Shown: positions 47,912 through 60,940 of the stretch, in pieces
How the letters are laid out: every line of letters starts with the position of its first letter
Numbering within the stretch: the stretch's first letter is position 1
NCBI GenBank assembly: GCA_013398275.1
Contig: VZSE01005864.1
Coordinates: 7,447-71,446, forward strand
Direction of reading: 5' to 3'
DNA: 64,000 nt
Source of the DNA: Promerops cafer
Taxonomy: Eukaryota; Chordata; Aves; Passeriformes; Nectariniidae
Notes under the pieces: model-generated
Told to the model about the DNA's origin: nothing
The model's input: only the letters and a program-made list of their open reading frames with translations
Database searches by the model: none
Program-made: the position numbers and the translations under genes

Positions 47912-50900
47912 TCCTCTCCTTCTTCCATCATTTTCTCCTAGGGATACTTCCCATCAAAGTCTGCAATGTCATTTGAGTTAATTCATTAATTTTCATTGGC
48001 TTCTTCCCTGTCTTAAGCCTGGTGTGCTGACATATCAATTACTCTCTCTTCCCATGGCTGAACCTCCTTCTGGATGCCCCGGGAAGGTGTTTGCCACTGA
48101 GCCACCTCCAGCCTGAGCTCTGGGCTGAGGAACAAACTTGTCCATGTAGGACCCTCTCTCTGCTGGTGGCTTCAGCAGCTGGACTCCATTTCCCACCCGA
48201 TTCTATCTGGTTTTAATCAGGTTCTACTTCTGTTTATTTCTCCTATACCCTGCAAGGGACTTAGCTCCTCCTTTTCTGTTTATCCTTTAATAAGGTCAAT
48301 AGGAGAGTTTACATGATCTTTCTCATTCTCTTACCTCTTCTGCTTCATTTCTTTCTCCTAATTTCAGCTATATGAAATCCATTTTACTACTGACTATTTT
48401 TAACAGATCACAGAGCAAATATCACAACATTTTGTCCTGGGAAACCTATTTATCTCTAATAGGAACTTCCCAAATGACATCAAAATATACAACTATGTCC
48501 TTATGTATTTTGTTGTATTTAATTTTTGAGGCTGTGCATTATATGCACCTGCCTTACTGCCAGTGTGGGACAATAGGCAGTGCAGCAAAACCCCAGTGAA
48601 GATAAATTGTGATCTAGTGACAAAATTCCTGACGTATTTTTTCCTAAGTTTGCTAAGATCATCTTTGTAATTTCATGTTGACAAAATCATGGGGAGAGAA
48701 AGTAAAAGTAGAAAGTGAGGGAAAGGGGACTGGGTGTGGAAGTGGAAGAATAGGGCTCGTTATGGCCCAAAGGGAATGTGAGAACATCATCACCTAAACC
48801 TGGGTCCTACCCTGCAGTGATCCTGTGCAAGCAATGACAGGTCTCTGTATGATACATCAGGGTTTGCTTTCCCTCTCCTTAGCCAGGCTCTCTTACTGCC
48901 AGTTTCTTACCATGTTTCTCCTGGATCTTGTTGTTTTACGTCTCTGGAATTTTAGGAATGGCAGGAGTGGCCATGGCCACCAGTGCAAGCTTCTGTCAAC
49001 TCCAGGTCTTCCTTAGCCTCACAAACTTTCCCCCAGGTCCTTGAGTGCCCCGTGATGGATTCAGGATTTTGTAGTAATGGAAAGCATCTTCTTAAACTGC
49101 TCAGAACACAGTGAGGGACTCAGTTTGTTCAATGTCTTCAATCCATTCTCTCCAGCTGTGGATGGTGACCAGCCCTCTGCCTCCTTTCATCAGCCAGCCT
49201 GATGTGACATCATGAGAACGTGCTGACTTCAAGTGTTGACCCCAGAGCATAAATCTCATGGGTGTCACAGCAGAGCCAAGAGTGAGGAGCTGGAGGACAT
49301 GGCCCAGGTCATGTGGCCAGGTCACATCGCCAGGGGCTGCAGGAAAGGTCTCACCCCTCAGTGTGATTTGCTTACCCAGCTACAGTGGAGCCATAGAAAA
49401 CACAGGTGCAGGCTCTGGGGTACTGAGGCAAAGCTCCCCTGTGAGAGTGTGGAAATTGTGCCTACAGAGGTTATCCCTGATTGGCTGCCAAAGAGACAGG
49501 GCTCCAAAAAGTGCCATCAGAGGGTAATTTGAGGAAGCGTGGAAGATCACAGCACTCTTGGGATGTGATCTTTCATCTTCCACCTGCCACCCAATCTCCC
49601 TGACTCACCCAGGAGCACAAATCCTGCCTTGGGTTGAGTTCTGTGTGTTGGGAGACAGCAGGACCAGATCAGCCCTCATATCACACCCTGATGGTACAGT
49701 GCAGGGAAAACAAGGCTCTAGCTTTTCTTACACTGCTTTCAGGCAATAAAGGAATCTCAAACACTGTGAGGAGCCCAGAATGTCCAGGTTTCTATGTCAG
49801 ATCTACAGGCAGCTTGAGACCTACTAATAATCCTTGGTGTTAAGATGGCAATATATGTGGCATTACCTGCTGCACAGTACATCTTCTTCTCTTTCTTTTC
49901 CTGCTCTTGGAGTCTCTAACTTGAGCACACTCAGTCCCTCAGCCCTAACCCAGCCTTCAGAATCTTGAGTTCCCAGGTAACTTGGCTGCATGTTTTCAAT
50001 GCAATTTTATTACCTTTTTACTAGCCAGTGTTTGAGAAGGGAAAAAATCCCAAAGCAATAGGCAAAGAATTATTTTGAGCTATTTTTTAATCTCTTTGAA
50101 TGTTTTAGGCTTTCTTCACATTGCTTTTGCTTAATTGCTGCCACCAGCTGCATTTGAAGCCTACAAGATGATGGCCAGATCCAATTTAACATCTCTGGAA
50201 CCCTGCTTTGTGCAGTGATGCTGGGAGTTCTCCTTACTATCACACAACCAGTTAGAGCCTTCCTTTAGTAAGCTGTGGAGGAGCTTGTATGGTTTTTGTG
50301 CCATGAAATGTGTAATTCACAGAGGGGCAGAGCTGTGGCTGCCCAGGTGCTGCAGGCTCCATCACCCCATACTGCGATTAATAGTTTGCTGCTCTTCCAG
50401 CAAAACTGTGGCTCTGGGCTTTGTTCTATTTTTGTGCTCATCCTATATGCATCTGTTCTCACTTTATTCTACATCCTGTTGCCATCCTCCTGCTCATCTG
50501 TCTCTGCCATCTTTAGACATCTTCCACTATCAGGTTGACACCACTGTAAATTCAGTGCCATCAAAGGAATTACTTCTGAGTTATGTCAGTGAGTAAAGAC
50601 TTCGGGCCTTTGTTTTTCTCTCACACCCACCTTTTTTTTCTTGCCATGTGCAACTGGACCTCCTCTCAAGTGTGGATGTGCACTGGTCATCAAAATTCTT
50701 TGCCATCAAATGCCACTGTAAGGTCATTAATGGCCTTATCACTCTCTGCCTGGGCATTCTTTTCCCGAGGGCCAGGGCAGTGCAGGATGGAGAGGATGAT
50801 CTGAGGAGGGGCATGTCTGAGACAAAGTGCTGCTTGCTCCCAGCCTGGCCCTCAGATGGCTCAGGAAAATGGTATTCCATGGCATTCAGTGGGGCAGGGT

Positions 50901-53900
50901 CAGCCCTCAGTCCTTTCAGTCATCAGAGGGTAATTTGCTTGCTCTAGCATGTATTGGCCTTGTGTAAAATTTGGTAAAATAATAAAAATGTTCTACTTAG
51001 ATAAATGCTTGATAAATCAGCGGCTCTTAAAGCGGTATTTCCTTGTGCCTGCTACGAGTTTATGATGTAGTCACATGAAAAAAAAGAAACAGAATATAAA
51101 ATGTGAAAACTCTGTCTGAAGAAGGTCCAATCTGTCATCACAGGATACACTAAAATTTCCTTAACTCTTGCCACGATCACAAAATCCCCTCTCTAAAATT
51201 CTGACATTTTCTCTCCGACAGCAAACAAAGGAGAGCAATATGCACGAGAAGGCAGTAGGAAGCCTGAAGCTATTAGCATGTCATTGTCAAAGGCAGAAAT
51301 AAAAAACACAAAAGTTAAAGGATTCTGGAATATAGCAGAAATCTCCAGACATGAGTCAGACACTAAAAATGCCCAAACTCATTTAAAAAGCTCTTTGTCA
51401 CAGTCCAAAAAAACAACATTTTCAGTGTTTTTCCTTTTGCTTTCCATCCCGCTATTGCAAGTACATGGCTAATTATGATCTGAATGATATCTATTATTCC
51501 TGTGTCCTTCTAGATCGAGCCGGATGTGTTCCAAATATGGCCACAAACATATTCCAGTGTCCAGTAAAATCAAAAGAATAAGATAATTCTGTTTTAAGAG
51601 TTAATGGTATTCACTCCCACTCAGTTTGACTCACTGGACAAAAGCTCCAGTGTGCCTATTCTAGGCAGCTGTGCTGAACAGTAAAGATTTGGAGTCCTTT
51701 GTAGGCTGGAGAAAAAGAAAGCCTTTGTAAACTTTTTATTTAGTATATTCTACCAAACACCCATGTGTAACAGTTAAAACATTTGGAGTTGCAACAGGCT
51801 AAGGAAAGTTTGTGCAGATAAACAGAGTTATTCTAAATTTTGTGCCTACTAAGGTCTGAATCACAAAGTCTCATTGCATTTCATTTAAAGTGTATGTGCA
51901 AGGAATCAGTTTTCTTACCAGGGCCATTGTGCCCTTTGGGCTTTGTTTAATCATGTTAAAAATGTTCTACAAAATAGAAAATCAGGTGGTGTTTGAATCA
52001 CGATGTCTGCAGCAATCTGGGAGTGCTCACGCTGCAGAGCAGCATGGGTTTTATGCTGGTATAATTCTCTTTCCTTCAGTGCTGTTGTTCTTGGGTTGTA
52101 CTGGTGAAGAGTCAGGCCCACAGGCACTAAAAAGCAAACACATCCAGGCATATTCTTCCATCATCTGGATGTATCCCTCTGAAACAAAATCAGCTTTTAC
52201 AATACTCTCTCAGCCTTTGCGTGCCTCAGCACTTCCCCAAAATCCTGGCTAGGAAGGCACTGAGGTACTTAAAAACAGAGACAGCACAGCAGATCTACAG
52301 GAACCCGGCTCCAGGGGGATTATGGACCCCCATGGATTGATCCAGGTTTGCTTCCTCCACCACAACCTAAAGAATCTACAACCAGGACTGTGGACATGTT
52401 TTAAAGCAAAAAAAGAAGATAAATGTAGTTATTTTCATCACTCAGTCATAAAAGAAGTAGGGATAGAAAGAGTTGGGAGGCTGGAAAAGGTCTTTTCAGC
52501 CCACTGCAACCTCCACCTCCTTCAGGAGGTCTCTGCTCCCAACAGGAGCATCTGGGGCTGGCTGGGCTGGGTCAGGTGTGAGGTCAGTCCCTTCACTTCT
52601 CTCTCCAGTCACTCACTATTTCACAGCCTGTTTTACCAGCTGGACTATTATTTCCATTGCAAAATATATCCTTTCCAGCACTGGGAACTGGATGGTGGCT
52701 TTTCCTATCCCAAGGAAGGCTGTGTTGCACTGGGATCCAATGGTTATTTCCCAGTCTTTAAAGTGTCTTGAGGAATAGAGATGTCCCAGAAGTAGTTTCC
52801 TTAGGAATGAAAAGCAGTGAGGAAATTGCCTGTGTATTGGGCTGATGATCAAATCCTGAAGATCTTACTCTGTTTTCTGTCAGTAAAATTCCTGTTAACT
52901 GGAACAGGAGTTTATTTCATCAGGGCTGTCAACATTTTGTTCAGAATCCGTGGTTCAGGCCATAACTGAAATAGGTGCTTAAGCACATCCCATGGGAATA
53001 ATGGAGCTCACTTGCTTTAAGTCAAATATGTGTTTAACATAAAATACATCCCTGAATGCCACAACCTGTGGCACTATTTGGGCACTTCTCAAGTTTATCA
53101 GATTGATGCAACACTTAAATCTGAGCTTTTGAAGTAAAGCTGCATTTTTAATAAGCTGCCAAAATATTTGCTATATTTTGAAGGAAAACCCCTCATATTT
53201 TCTCTGGGTATTGAATAATCTCCATCTTATTAAAGATTTTCCTACTTTCACATGTATAAATCTTGCCTCTTCCAGGTATTTCAGTCCATATATAATGTCC
53301 TTCTTCAGTGTGTTTATTAAAAGCACAAAAGCTGAAGGCTTTACTTAAAAACCACATTATAAGCATATGTGGTGTTGCTCTAGTTGCAATTATCTGAGGA
53401 AGAGTTGTGCTTCCTTTTCAAACTGATCTTGATGTACACATTTGCCAAACTATTTGAAAGCTGCAGACACTTTTGCATTCATGGCACTATTATTCACTGC
53501 CATAAATCTAGATCAGATATGTGCTGTCTGAATTGATAGTGGGTATTCTGCCTGAGAAAAATGTGTTCCCCTTTAACTTCTAGCAGTGGCATTGCTTATG
53601 TTACATCACTTTTCATGTTACTGTGCATCACATTGGTCAAAGATGTCATTATTTATAGTGCAGAGATGGTGTCACTGTAATTAAGGTTGTGTTAGGGTTT
53701 ATATTACCTTATAAAAGCTCTGTTTTCAGGAGCTTCCAACTCCATAACAAAATCCTTTTTGGATATGAAGCTTTCAGTTGGGGAGTGGAAGAAAATAAAC
53801 ATTTGTGGATTCAGTGATGGCCTCTTGTCTTCCACTTTGGTCCTTGCTTGTGTGACTTGGAGTCACTGCACGTTCTGGGTGGTTTTGCTTTCATCTGGCA

Positions 53901-54239
53901 TTCATTAGATTCTTGCTTCTTTAAATTTTCAAACTAACAGACAACAGGGACAGTGTGGGTACACTTTGTGAATCTGGGAAATCCCTGTTCTTGTATTTAA
54001 GACCTGTGCCAGCAGGCTCAGGAGCTGATCAAAATCAGGTCCTCTGGGTGCTGCCACTGTGTAAATAAAAATATGGGGTGAAAGAGGGGGTTTTTTAGTA
54101 AAGATATAGCTACAGCTTGTTTAAGACAACTCTCAGCTTGGAGTGGTTCATCACAAACCAGACATACTTAAAGTCATAAATGTGTTGACTGAAAAGCTCA
54201 GATATTTTCTTTATAGACTAAGTGTAGAGGCAATGTTTG
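47912..54239. other. Unassigned DNA, no gene recognised
   Basis: No exon, RNA gene or named repeat is supported over this stretch. 49,050-49,800 and 50,270-50,900 are somewhat GC-richer with overlapping chance frames on both strands. 50,950-51,900 and 52,900-53,800 are AT-rich. The complex AT-rich block at 53,500-53,700 has a mild conserved-element look. Confidence 0.5.
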
Positions 54240-54404
54240 AGTAATCCCTTTTATTGGACTAACTGCACACTATTGACAAAGCACCTTCCTGGGTATAGGA
54301 ATCCATTCCTGGAGTCAACCCCTTGCTGACCTGCAAGGGAGTTTTGTGTATCCCTAAAGCCAGACTGTCAATATTGCTGCATTAGTCCAATAAAAGGGAT
54401 TACT
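54240..54404. mobile_element. Inverted-repeat element (MITE-like), family uncertain
   Basis: The 165-bp segment has perfect 23-bp terminal inverted repeats: AGTAATCCCTTTTATTGGAC plus TAA at 54,240-54,262, and the exact reverse complement at 54,382-54,404. The flanks also show weaker inverted similarity for about 14 more bases. The interior (about 120 bp) is unique and has no coding capacity, as in a non-autonomous DNA transposon. I see no convincing target-site duplication; TTGA flanks or overlaps both ends. The core TTATTGGACTAAC resembles a motif known in old reptile repeats, so a palindromic derivative of such a repeat is an alternative. Confidence 0.6.
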
Positions 54405-56433
54405 TGAAACTTGACTCTAAATTTTGTCTCACTAGTAAAGGCAAGTAATTAAAAATATTGAGTTGTGTAAGAAGACACACTGTGTGCTGTGATGTGCTAA
54501 TAACCAACTCCTTCCACAATGATTTGCTGTATTGGTTCCAGTGTACACAGTGGATAAAAACAAGTAGGAAATTTCAAAAAAACCCATCAAACTACAGCCT
54601 ATTTCTGATTTCCATGTGATTAATCAAGATGAATATGCAAATAGGCAAAAACAGCAAAGAGTTAAACATGTTTTCTCCTTCCAGGAATGGACAGATCAGA
54701 TGACATTTCCAACAAGGCTTTCAAGCAAAATTCTTACTCATATCCTCGTGCCATGTAGTGGGCTGCTCCCTGACCATTCCCTTTGGAAACCTCAAAACTG
54801 CTCACACAGGAGGAGGCTCCTCAGCAGAAATAAAGGGATCACAGCACATGGCCCCTAAATATTATGGATTTGGTTAGGACTATGTTGTAAACAAGACAGA
54901 GTTAGTACAGAAATTACTCTTGTGTTTTGAGCCCTCCAGCACTGAGCCTGTCCTTTTGTTCTTGTGTCTGTAATATCCCAGACCTCTGTATGAGGAGCTG
55001 AAAGACCTTTATAGAACCCTTGTTTCCTAAGGACACTTGTAAAACTGGGAAAAACCTGTTCCTCTGCTCAGCAGAGAATTTTCAGCTTCAACCTTTTACT
55101 TTATAGCACATTACACTGCCCTGGCAGATTGGGTCATATGCTCGGTGTTCCACCCAAGCCCAAGCCTGGATTTTCCTAGGAAGACAGATGAGTTTGGGCT
55201 TCCCAGGAGTCCCAGGTCCCTCCCCAGTTCTGTCAGCTGATGTCCTGTGAGGCAGTGTGGTAGCATTTCCAGAATCCTTCTGGAAGGATGCTGAGGCAAT
55301 GCCTGGGATTTGTGCCATTCTACCCCGGTGTCCCTCCTTGTGCTCTCACACAGGGCTGTTGCCATCACAAGATCCCCAGTTTGGCCTGGGAGGTCTCAGC
55401 CACCCAGTTCATCCAGGGGACACAGCCCGAGGGTCTGGTGGCCACTGCCTGGGCATTGCCAATAGCCCAATCCCACCTGAGGGTGCAAACTCTCGTTGTG
55501 GCAGGAAGCCCATCCTGGATGTGGGTTGAAAGCTGCAGGCTGGAGGTCCCTGAAAGCAGAACTGGAAACCAAAAGCTGTCAAACTTGGGGAAAGCTGGAT
55601 TTGGTTAGAGCTTCACTGCTCAGGCCATTTTGTCCCAAAATCCCAAAGAAAAGCCAGCCTTGTTTGTGCCACTCTCACTCCCTGTGGAGCAGAAAATGCT
55701 CTTTCAGATGGAATCCCTGACTGAGAATTTTTGGCACCCAGTTTATTGCCACTGGCAGTGGTGCAGGAATGGGAGAGCAGGCAAGGGGAGCATCAGAGTA
55801 AGGGCTGCACTGCAGTGGGCTGTGATTAAAGGAGGACAAAATATTTAGATTCACCCTTTTGTTTTATTACGTATGACTTAATCCATGCTCTCCCCCCTTC
55901 CCCATTGCTCCTGGAAGGTGAGGAAAGTGCACATATTTTTTTTTTTTACTGGCTTTATTTACTTGGATGCTTCAGGATACTAAGTTATGACAAATTCTTC
56001 TCCACAGTAGCTTTTGGCTTCCATCTTCTTGGAGCTCTTTAGACCTTTGAACTGCTGCCATTACAGCTGCCTCCGAGCCTGTCATGTGGCTGTTGAATTG
56101 AGCTTTTGAGTGTGCCTCTGCACTGCTCTCATTCCTGCCTGGTGTACTTCGAACAGTATCATTGTTTTGAATGAAATAGCACTTCTGTGCCAAAAATGGA
56201 GGTTATTTCTCCACAGCACATTCTGGGCAGGCAGGCATTCAGTCTGCCTGCTCCCCAAGCCAGCTGAGAGCTCTGCAACCACATGAACACAGTCTTGAGC
56301 CTGACTAAATAAACTGAATTTGTGTTTGGGCAAAAGTTGTCTTGAAGCACTTGGCTGATTCATGGCACAGTCAGAAGCAGCTGGTCTCTTCTGAGAATGT
56401 GCAGGATGGGTATATTTTAACCAGTGGAGTAAA
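54405..56433. other. Unassigned DNA
   Basis: Nothing is recognised. 55,080-55,850 is GC-richer with several chance open frames, and a 12-T run occurs near 55,936-55,947. Confidence 0.5.
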
Positions 56434-56491
56434 CTACTACTACTACTACTACTATTATTATTATTATTATTATTATCATCATCATCATCAC
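56434..56491 (+). repeat. Compound trinucleotide microsatellite (CTA/TTA/TCA)
   Basis: A run of CTA units passes into TTA units and then into TCA units without losing the 3-base period, ending at CACCATG. About 19 units in total. This looks like one ancestral array in which point changes spread in blocks. It is likely polymorphic in length. Confidence 0.95.
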
Positions 56492-56644
56492 CATGAAATA
56501 CTTTTATGCCATTAACAACTCTGATGGAATAAGCATTTCACTGTGCATTCCCATCGATTGGGAACCCAAATGCTAACACGCCTTAATCCTGCAGATGTTT
56601 ACACACATTTTTAACTTTTTGCAAAAAGCAATTGGCTGAATGTG

Positions 56645-56765
56645 CATCTTATCCAGGTGTGTGACAGTTTTGTAGATGGGGACATTCAGAGCTCAGTGAG
56701 GTTGGGCTTTGTTTCCAGCACACACATATATAAAGGCAGTAAGTAGAGCCTGAATTAATGCCATA
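56645..56765 (-). mobile_element. MIR-type ancient SINE, minus strand
   Basis: On the plus strand, TTTTGTAGATGGGGACATTC, AGAGCTCAGTGAGGTTGGGC, CCAGCACACACATATATAAA and GGCAGTAAGTAGAGCCTGAA follow the reverse complement of MIR (TACAGATGGGGAAACTGAGGC...AGTGAGGTTA...GGTCACACAG...GGCAGAGCCTGGAATT, from memory). Order and spacing agree across about 100 bases. Confidence 0.72.
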
Positions 56766-59700
56766 GCAGCATTGTCTTCAGCCAAAAAAAACTCATAAAA
56801 GATCATTTGGTTGCAAAAGCCTATTAACAAAATTTTTTATTGTTTAGGTAGGGCCTCTCATCAGTGTAACTCGAACAAATATCCTTGGGACAAAGCAGCA
56901 AAAATGTGTCTTGAGTGCAGTGAGTTAAACACGCAGAGGCTGAGCTGCAGCAGCTCTCAGTAGGACAAATTTCAGACAGAGTTGGGGGAAACAATTACTA
57001 CCTGATGTTTTCTACAAATGCCACTTCAGAGATGAATCCAATGGCCTTCGAGACTGTGCTTTTTTGTTCTCTTTGAAGTAGGAGCATTAAATAAAAACTG
57101 AAGCAACAGAACACTTAGCACTCAAGCTGGAGAACACATGATGAGCTTAAAAATAATGTTGAGGGAAAGACAACAGAGAATAGAAGAGGCTTTGTATCAT
57201 GTTTGACTTTGTTTTCAAGCAAAACTAAACATCAAAATATTAGAACACAGGCACAAAACCTCATTGTCAGTAAAACTAATTAGTGTTCTGCTGCTTAATG
57301 CAAAAGCCTACATGATGTCTTGACCTTTTTTACACATTGTGTCTGAGGGTGTGCAATAAAACAGAGGGAAGCACAGAGTGCCTCCAGCCAGCCCCAGAGG
57401 TTTTCTTCCTCACGGAGTTCAAGGGATCCCAACAATACAGGCTGTGTATGAGCCCCTTTTTAAAGCCTGGTGATTTCTTAGAGCTCGAGCCGGTGAATTA
57501 GCGCTGCCCCGCTGGCAAGGGCTGCTCCCCAGGCTGATTGCCATTCCACAGTCCTGTGCTTTAACAGCACACATGGAACAAAGATTCAAATATCTTGGAG
57601 AAGTAACTGCCTATAGGGCATTCCCACAATCTCCTCACTCCTGGGGTTTGTCTGTATCCAGCCCCTCTTGGAATCTGATAGCCAAATCTGTTTTATCGTG
57701 GCCAGATCTTGCAGAAATGATGACCTCAGTAGTGCTTTGCTACAGGCTCATACAGCATCTTTGACAGCAAAGGGAGACAAAAAACCTGTCAGAATGTGGG
57801 AAATATGGTTTACTGCACTCTCCTCTGTAAAACAGAAGTTTAAGTCAGTCAAAAGTCACTCTTAAAGCAGAACAAGGACCACGAGCCTCTTGCTGGCAGC
57901 ACAAAATCCTTAACTTCAGTCAAAGTCACTGTTGGATATGCAGGTCCCTGAACTCTGGATATTTCCATTAAAAGCACTTAGGCAGATTGAAACAAGCTTA
58001 GGGTAAAATTTCCATTAATATTTGGTGTTGACCCAAATGGGCCTCTGTTGAAATAATTAAAATTCCCAACCAAGCACAGAACTCCCATTACTCCATGGCC
58101 ATTCACAAGAATTATGACTCTAAAAATATAAATGTGTTTATAAAACACAAAGCAAGTAAATGTGGAACAAGTAGAAGTGATTTTTTTAAAGTGATTTTGA
58201 AAGAAAGGAAAGGAGGAAGGTGAAGACAAGATGAAAATTACTTTTTTTTTACTCATCAGATAGAAGAGAGACTGGAACCCTTTTACAGAACTGAGAATGT
58301 GTTTGTTGTACTAATACAAAATTTGTTCCAAGGTTTTTCCTGGTACAAGAAATCAGAAATGTCCTACAGAGAACAACTTGTCAAACTGGAGCGAGCAAAT
58401 TGCCCATTTATTTGAGTAAAACACCCTAGAAAAACTGTCAGAAAGTCTGTAAGTCAGGCTGGGGAAGGCACAGGGATTTTCCCTGCTTGGGCTACTGAAA
58501 TATTCCACTAGAGGGGATGGCTGTGTGACTGGGAGAAACGGGAGGCAGGAAGGAGACTCATCCTACAGAGTCAGAAAAGGGTAAAATTCAGGGGTGAGTT
58601 ACCAAACACGCAGAGCCCCTTCCCAAATTCCCAAATTCTCTGTACCATATTTCAGAGCACAAATTGTGATTGAATGAAGATAAAACAGGGCAAGATGACC
58701 TGGGGAAAAAGGAGAGGCTGATACAGGCAGAAAGCAGAGTGGGAGATGGAGAAGTGCTTTGGTGTGACCAACCACCTACAAAAAAATACAAGTATCCAAC
58801 TACCAGAGTTACACTGACAAATTCTAGCCCCAGTTAAATATTCTCCTCACCCATGTGCTCTTGCTGTCACTAAATCCTTCCTTGTAGCTTTTCCTTGCCT
58901 GGCAGGATCTGATTGTTCAAAGAGTGGATTCAGGTGTCAACTGAAGTGTCCAGATTTGAGAAGGGAGCTGGAGCTATTGTTGGACTGAGTGACCAACACA
59001 ACCTCAGGCTTCTCCTTTCTCAGAATTAACACCCCAGGTCACAGAGTCTGAAGCTGACCTCCCCAGAAGATAATAGTTTAAACTTTATGATCTGGTGGGT
59101 TGAAATTAAACATTTGCTAATTACAAAGGTACTGCAAGTCATGCCAAAACCTCTTTTTGTTGTCTGGAGAGTTATAACAATCCTTTTCTGGCAGTTAGTT
59201 TTAAGATCATTAAATGATCCTCATTTGCAATATATTTGCAGAAGATTACAGCCCATCTAAATTGACCCTGAAGGAAGACTTATTTCATTAATGGGCTGTC
59301 CTGTGCTAATGCATAAAGCTAGAAAAATATATCTATTAAATTCTTAATGTGTAAATGATGTTTCTGGCTTTCTTCTTAATTACAAAGCAAAATGAGCCTG
59401 AAGTGCACTCCGTCTAGGAAAAAATGATCAATTTAATCCATCTTCCAAGAGAAAACTTTTTCAGTGAGTTCCAAAATCCCAGCTATTCTCATCTAAGGCT
59501 GGAGCCTTATTGCTCTGCTCAGAAACACAATAAAATGTGCCAACACAATTTATTTTTTCCCTGGATTCCAATGAACGGAGCTTTCTTGCATCAGTTTAGT
59601 TTACTCGCTATCTGTTAAGTTTTTGAGGAAAAAGCCAGTGCAGAACCTGGCTGAGCAGTGCTTTGGAGATGAGTAATGCCAGGAGATTATGGGTTGGTGG

Positions 59701-60667
59701 GGTATATGCAGAATATTAATACAGCCCATAGAAGGAGATTTACAGTACAAATGGCTGTGCAATGTACTCTCTGTACAGAACCACCTCATGTGCTCTGCCT
59801 CTCATCACAGCACAACTCCCAGGCAAAAAAAAACCTTATTAAAGGGAAGGAAAGGTTGTAAATCCATATCAGTAATTTAGATGGGGAAAGGAAGGTAACA
59901 GAGGAGCGTGGTTTAAGTGAACATCAGGAAATTAATTCTGAGTTAGTGTTACACCAAGCAAACAATGGCAAGTGTGGGAATGAGGGACAGCACTCCTGTC
60001 ACTCCGAGCACCCCGGGGTCCCAGTGACAAGTGTCCTCCTTGCTGACATGTGTAATCTCAGATATGTCTGCTTTGGCCACAGCCCTCCATGGCTGAGCAC
60101 CTTTTAGATCCAGTGTATGTTGGCATTTCACGCTGGGCTGGTGACATTTAAAGTGTCCAGTTTACACAGCAGAGTAGCAATATTGTCATGAGGGGCTTTA
60201 AAAGTCTGCAGAAGCAAGTAAACAGCAGGAAAATTTTCCAGTGCATGTCCTGCAAGAAGCTGATTCCACCTTCTTTAGGTTTTCAATATGTTCCTGTAGC
60301 TGACCATGAGGGATTAAAGACAGATCCTCAGTCAGGGAACATCTGCTGTGTCCATCCCAGTGTGCTCAGGAGCCAGGGAAGAATAACAAACCTCTTCCTA
60401 ATGTGTTGGGGCTTCTTGGACAAGGCCCCACTGGTGACTCCCTCCTGTTTGTGCCCAGCTGCTCTGTCAGGAGGCTCATCCCTGATTCCAGGCCTTCAGC
60501 CATTGGCAGTGAATTCCCATTTCCCCACTGGTGCCAAAAGCAGGCACCAGAGAACCAGAGCACACCAGACACAGCAGGTACCGTGAACACAAGGGAGGTG
60601 ACCAGAGGAAGTGGGCTCAGGTTTGGCCTGATATCTGATAGTTGTGATATCAGGTGTGCAGTGTGAT
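56766..60667. other. Unassigned DNA; possible conserved segment at 59,080-59,410
   Basis: No exon or named repeat is supported. 59,080-59,410 is complex AT-rich sequence with many TAAT/ATTA words (TTTGCTAATTACAAAGG, TTCATTAATGGGCTG, GTGCTAATGCATAAAG). This is the texture of a conserved non-coding element, with nothing more to support it. Confidence 0.4.
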
Positions 60668-60940
60668 CCTTCCTTCCTTCCTTCCTTCCTCCCTTCCTTC
60701 CTGGAATCCTTCCTGGAATCCTTCCTGGAATCCTTCCTGGAATCCTTCCTGGAATCCTTCCTGGAATCCTTCCTGGAATCCTTCCTGGAATCCTTCCTGG
60801 AATCCTTCCTGGAATCCTTCCTGGAATCCTTCCTGGAATCCTTCCTGGAATCCTTCCTGGAATCCTTCCTGGAATCCTTCCTGGAATCCTTCCTTCCTTC
60901 CTTCCTGGAATCCTTCCTCCCTCCCTCCCTCTCTCCCTGG
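60668..60940 (+). repeat. 12-bp minisatellite (CCTTCCTGGAAT)n nested in a CTTC-rich tract
   Basis: GGAAT recurs at an exact 12-base spacing from 60,703 to 60,883 (16 units without a single substitution or indel). One unit then has CTTC in place of GGAA, and a last GGAAT lies at 60,907. It is flanked by (CTTC)n at 60,669-60,700 and (CCCT)n at 60,916-60,937. The array seems to have grown from a CTTC microsatellite by amplification of a GGAAT-bearing variant. Because 12 is divisible by 3, several frames stay open through it, giving long artificial frames on both strands that are not genes. Confidence 0.97.
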
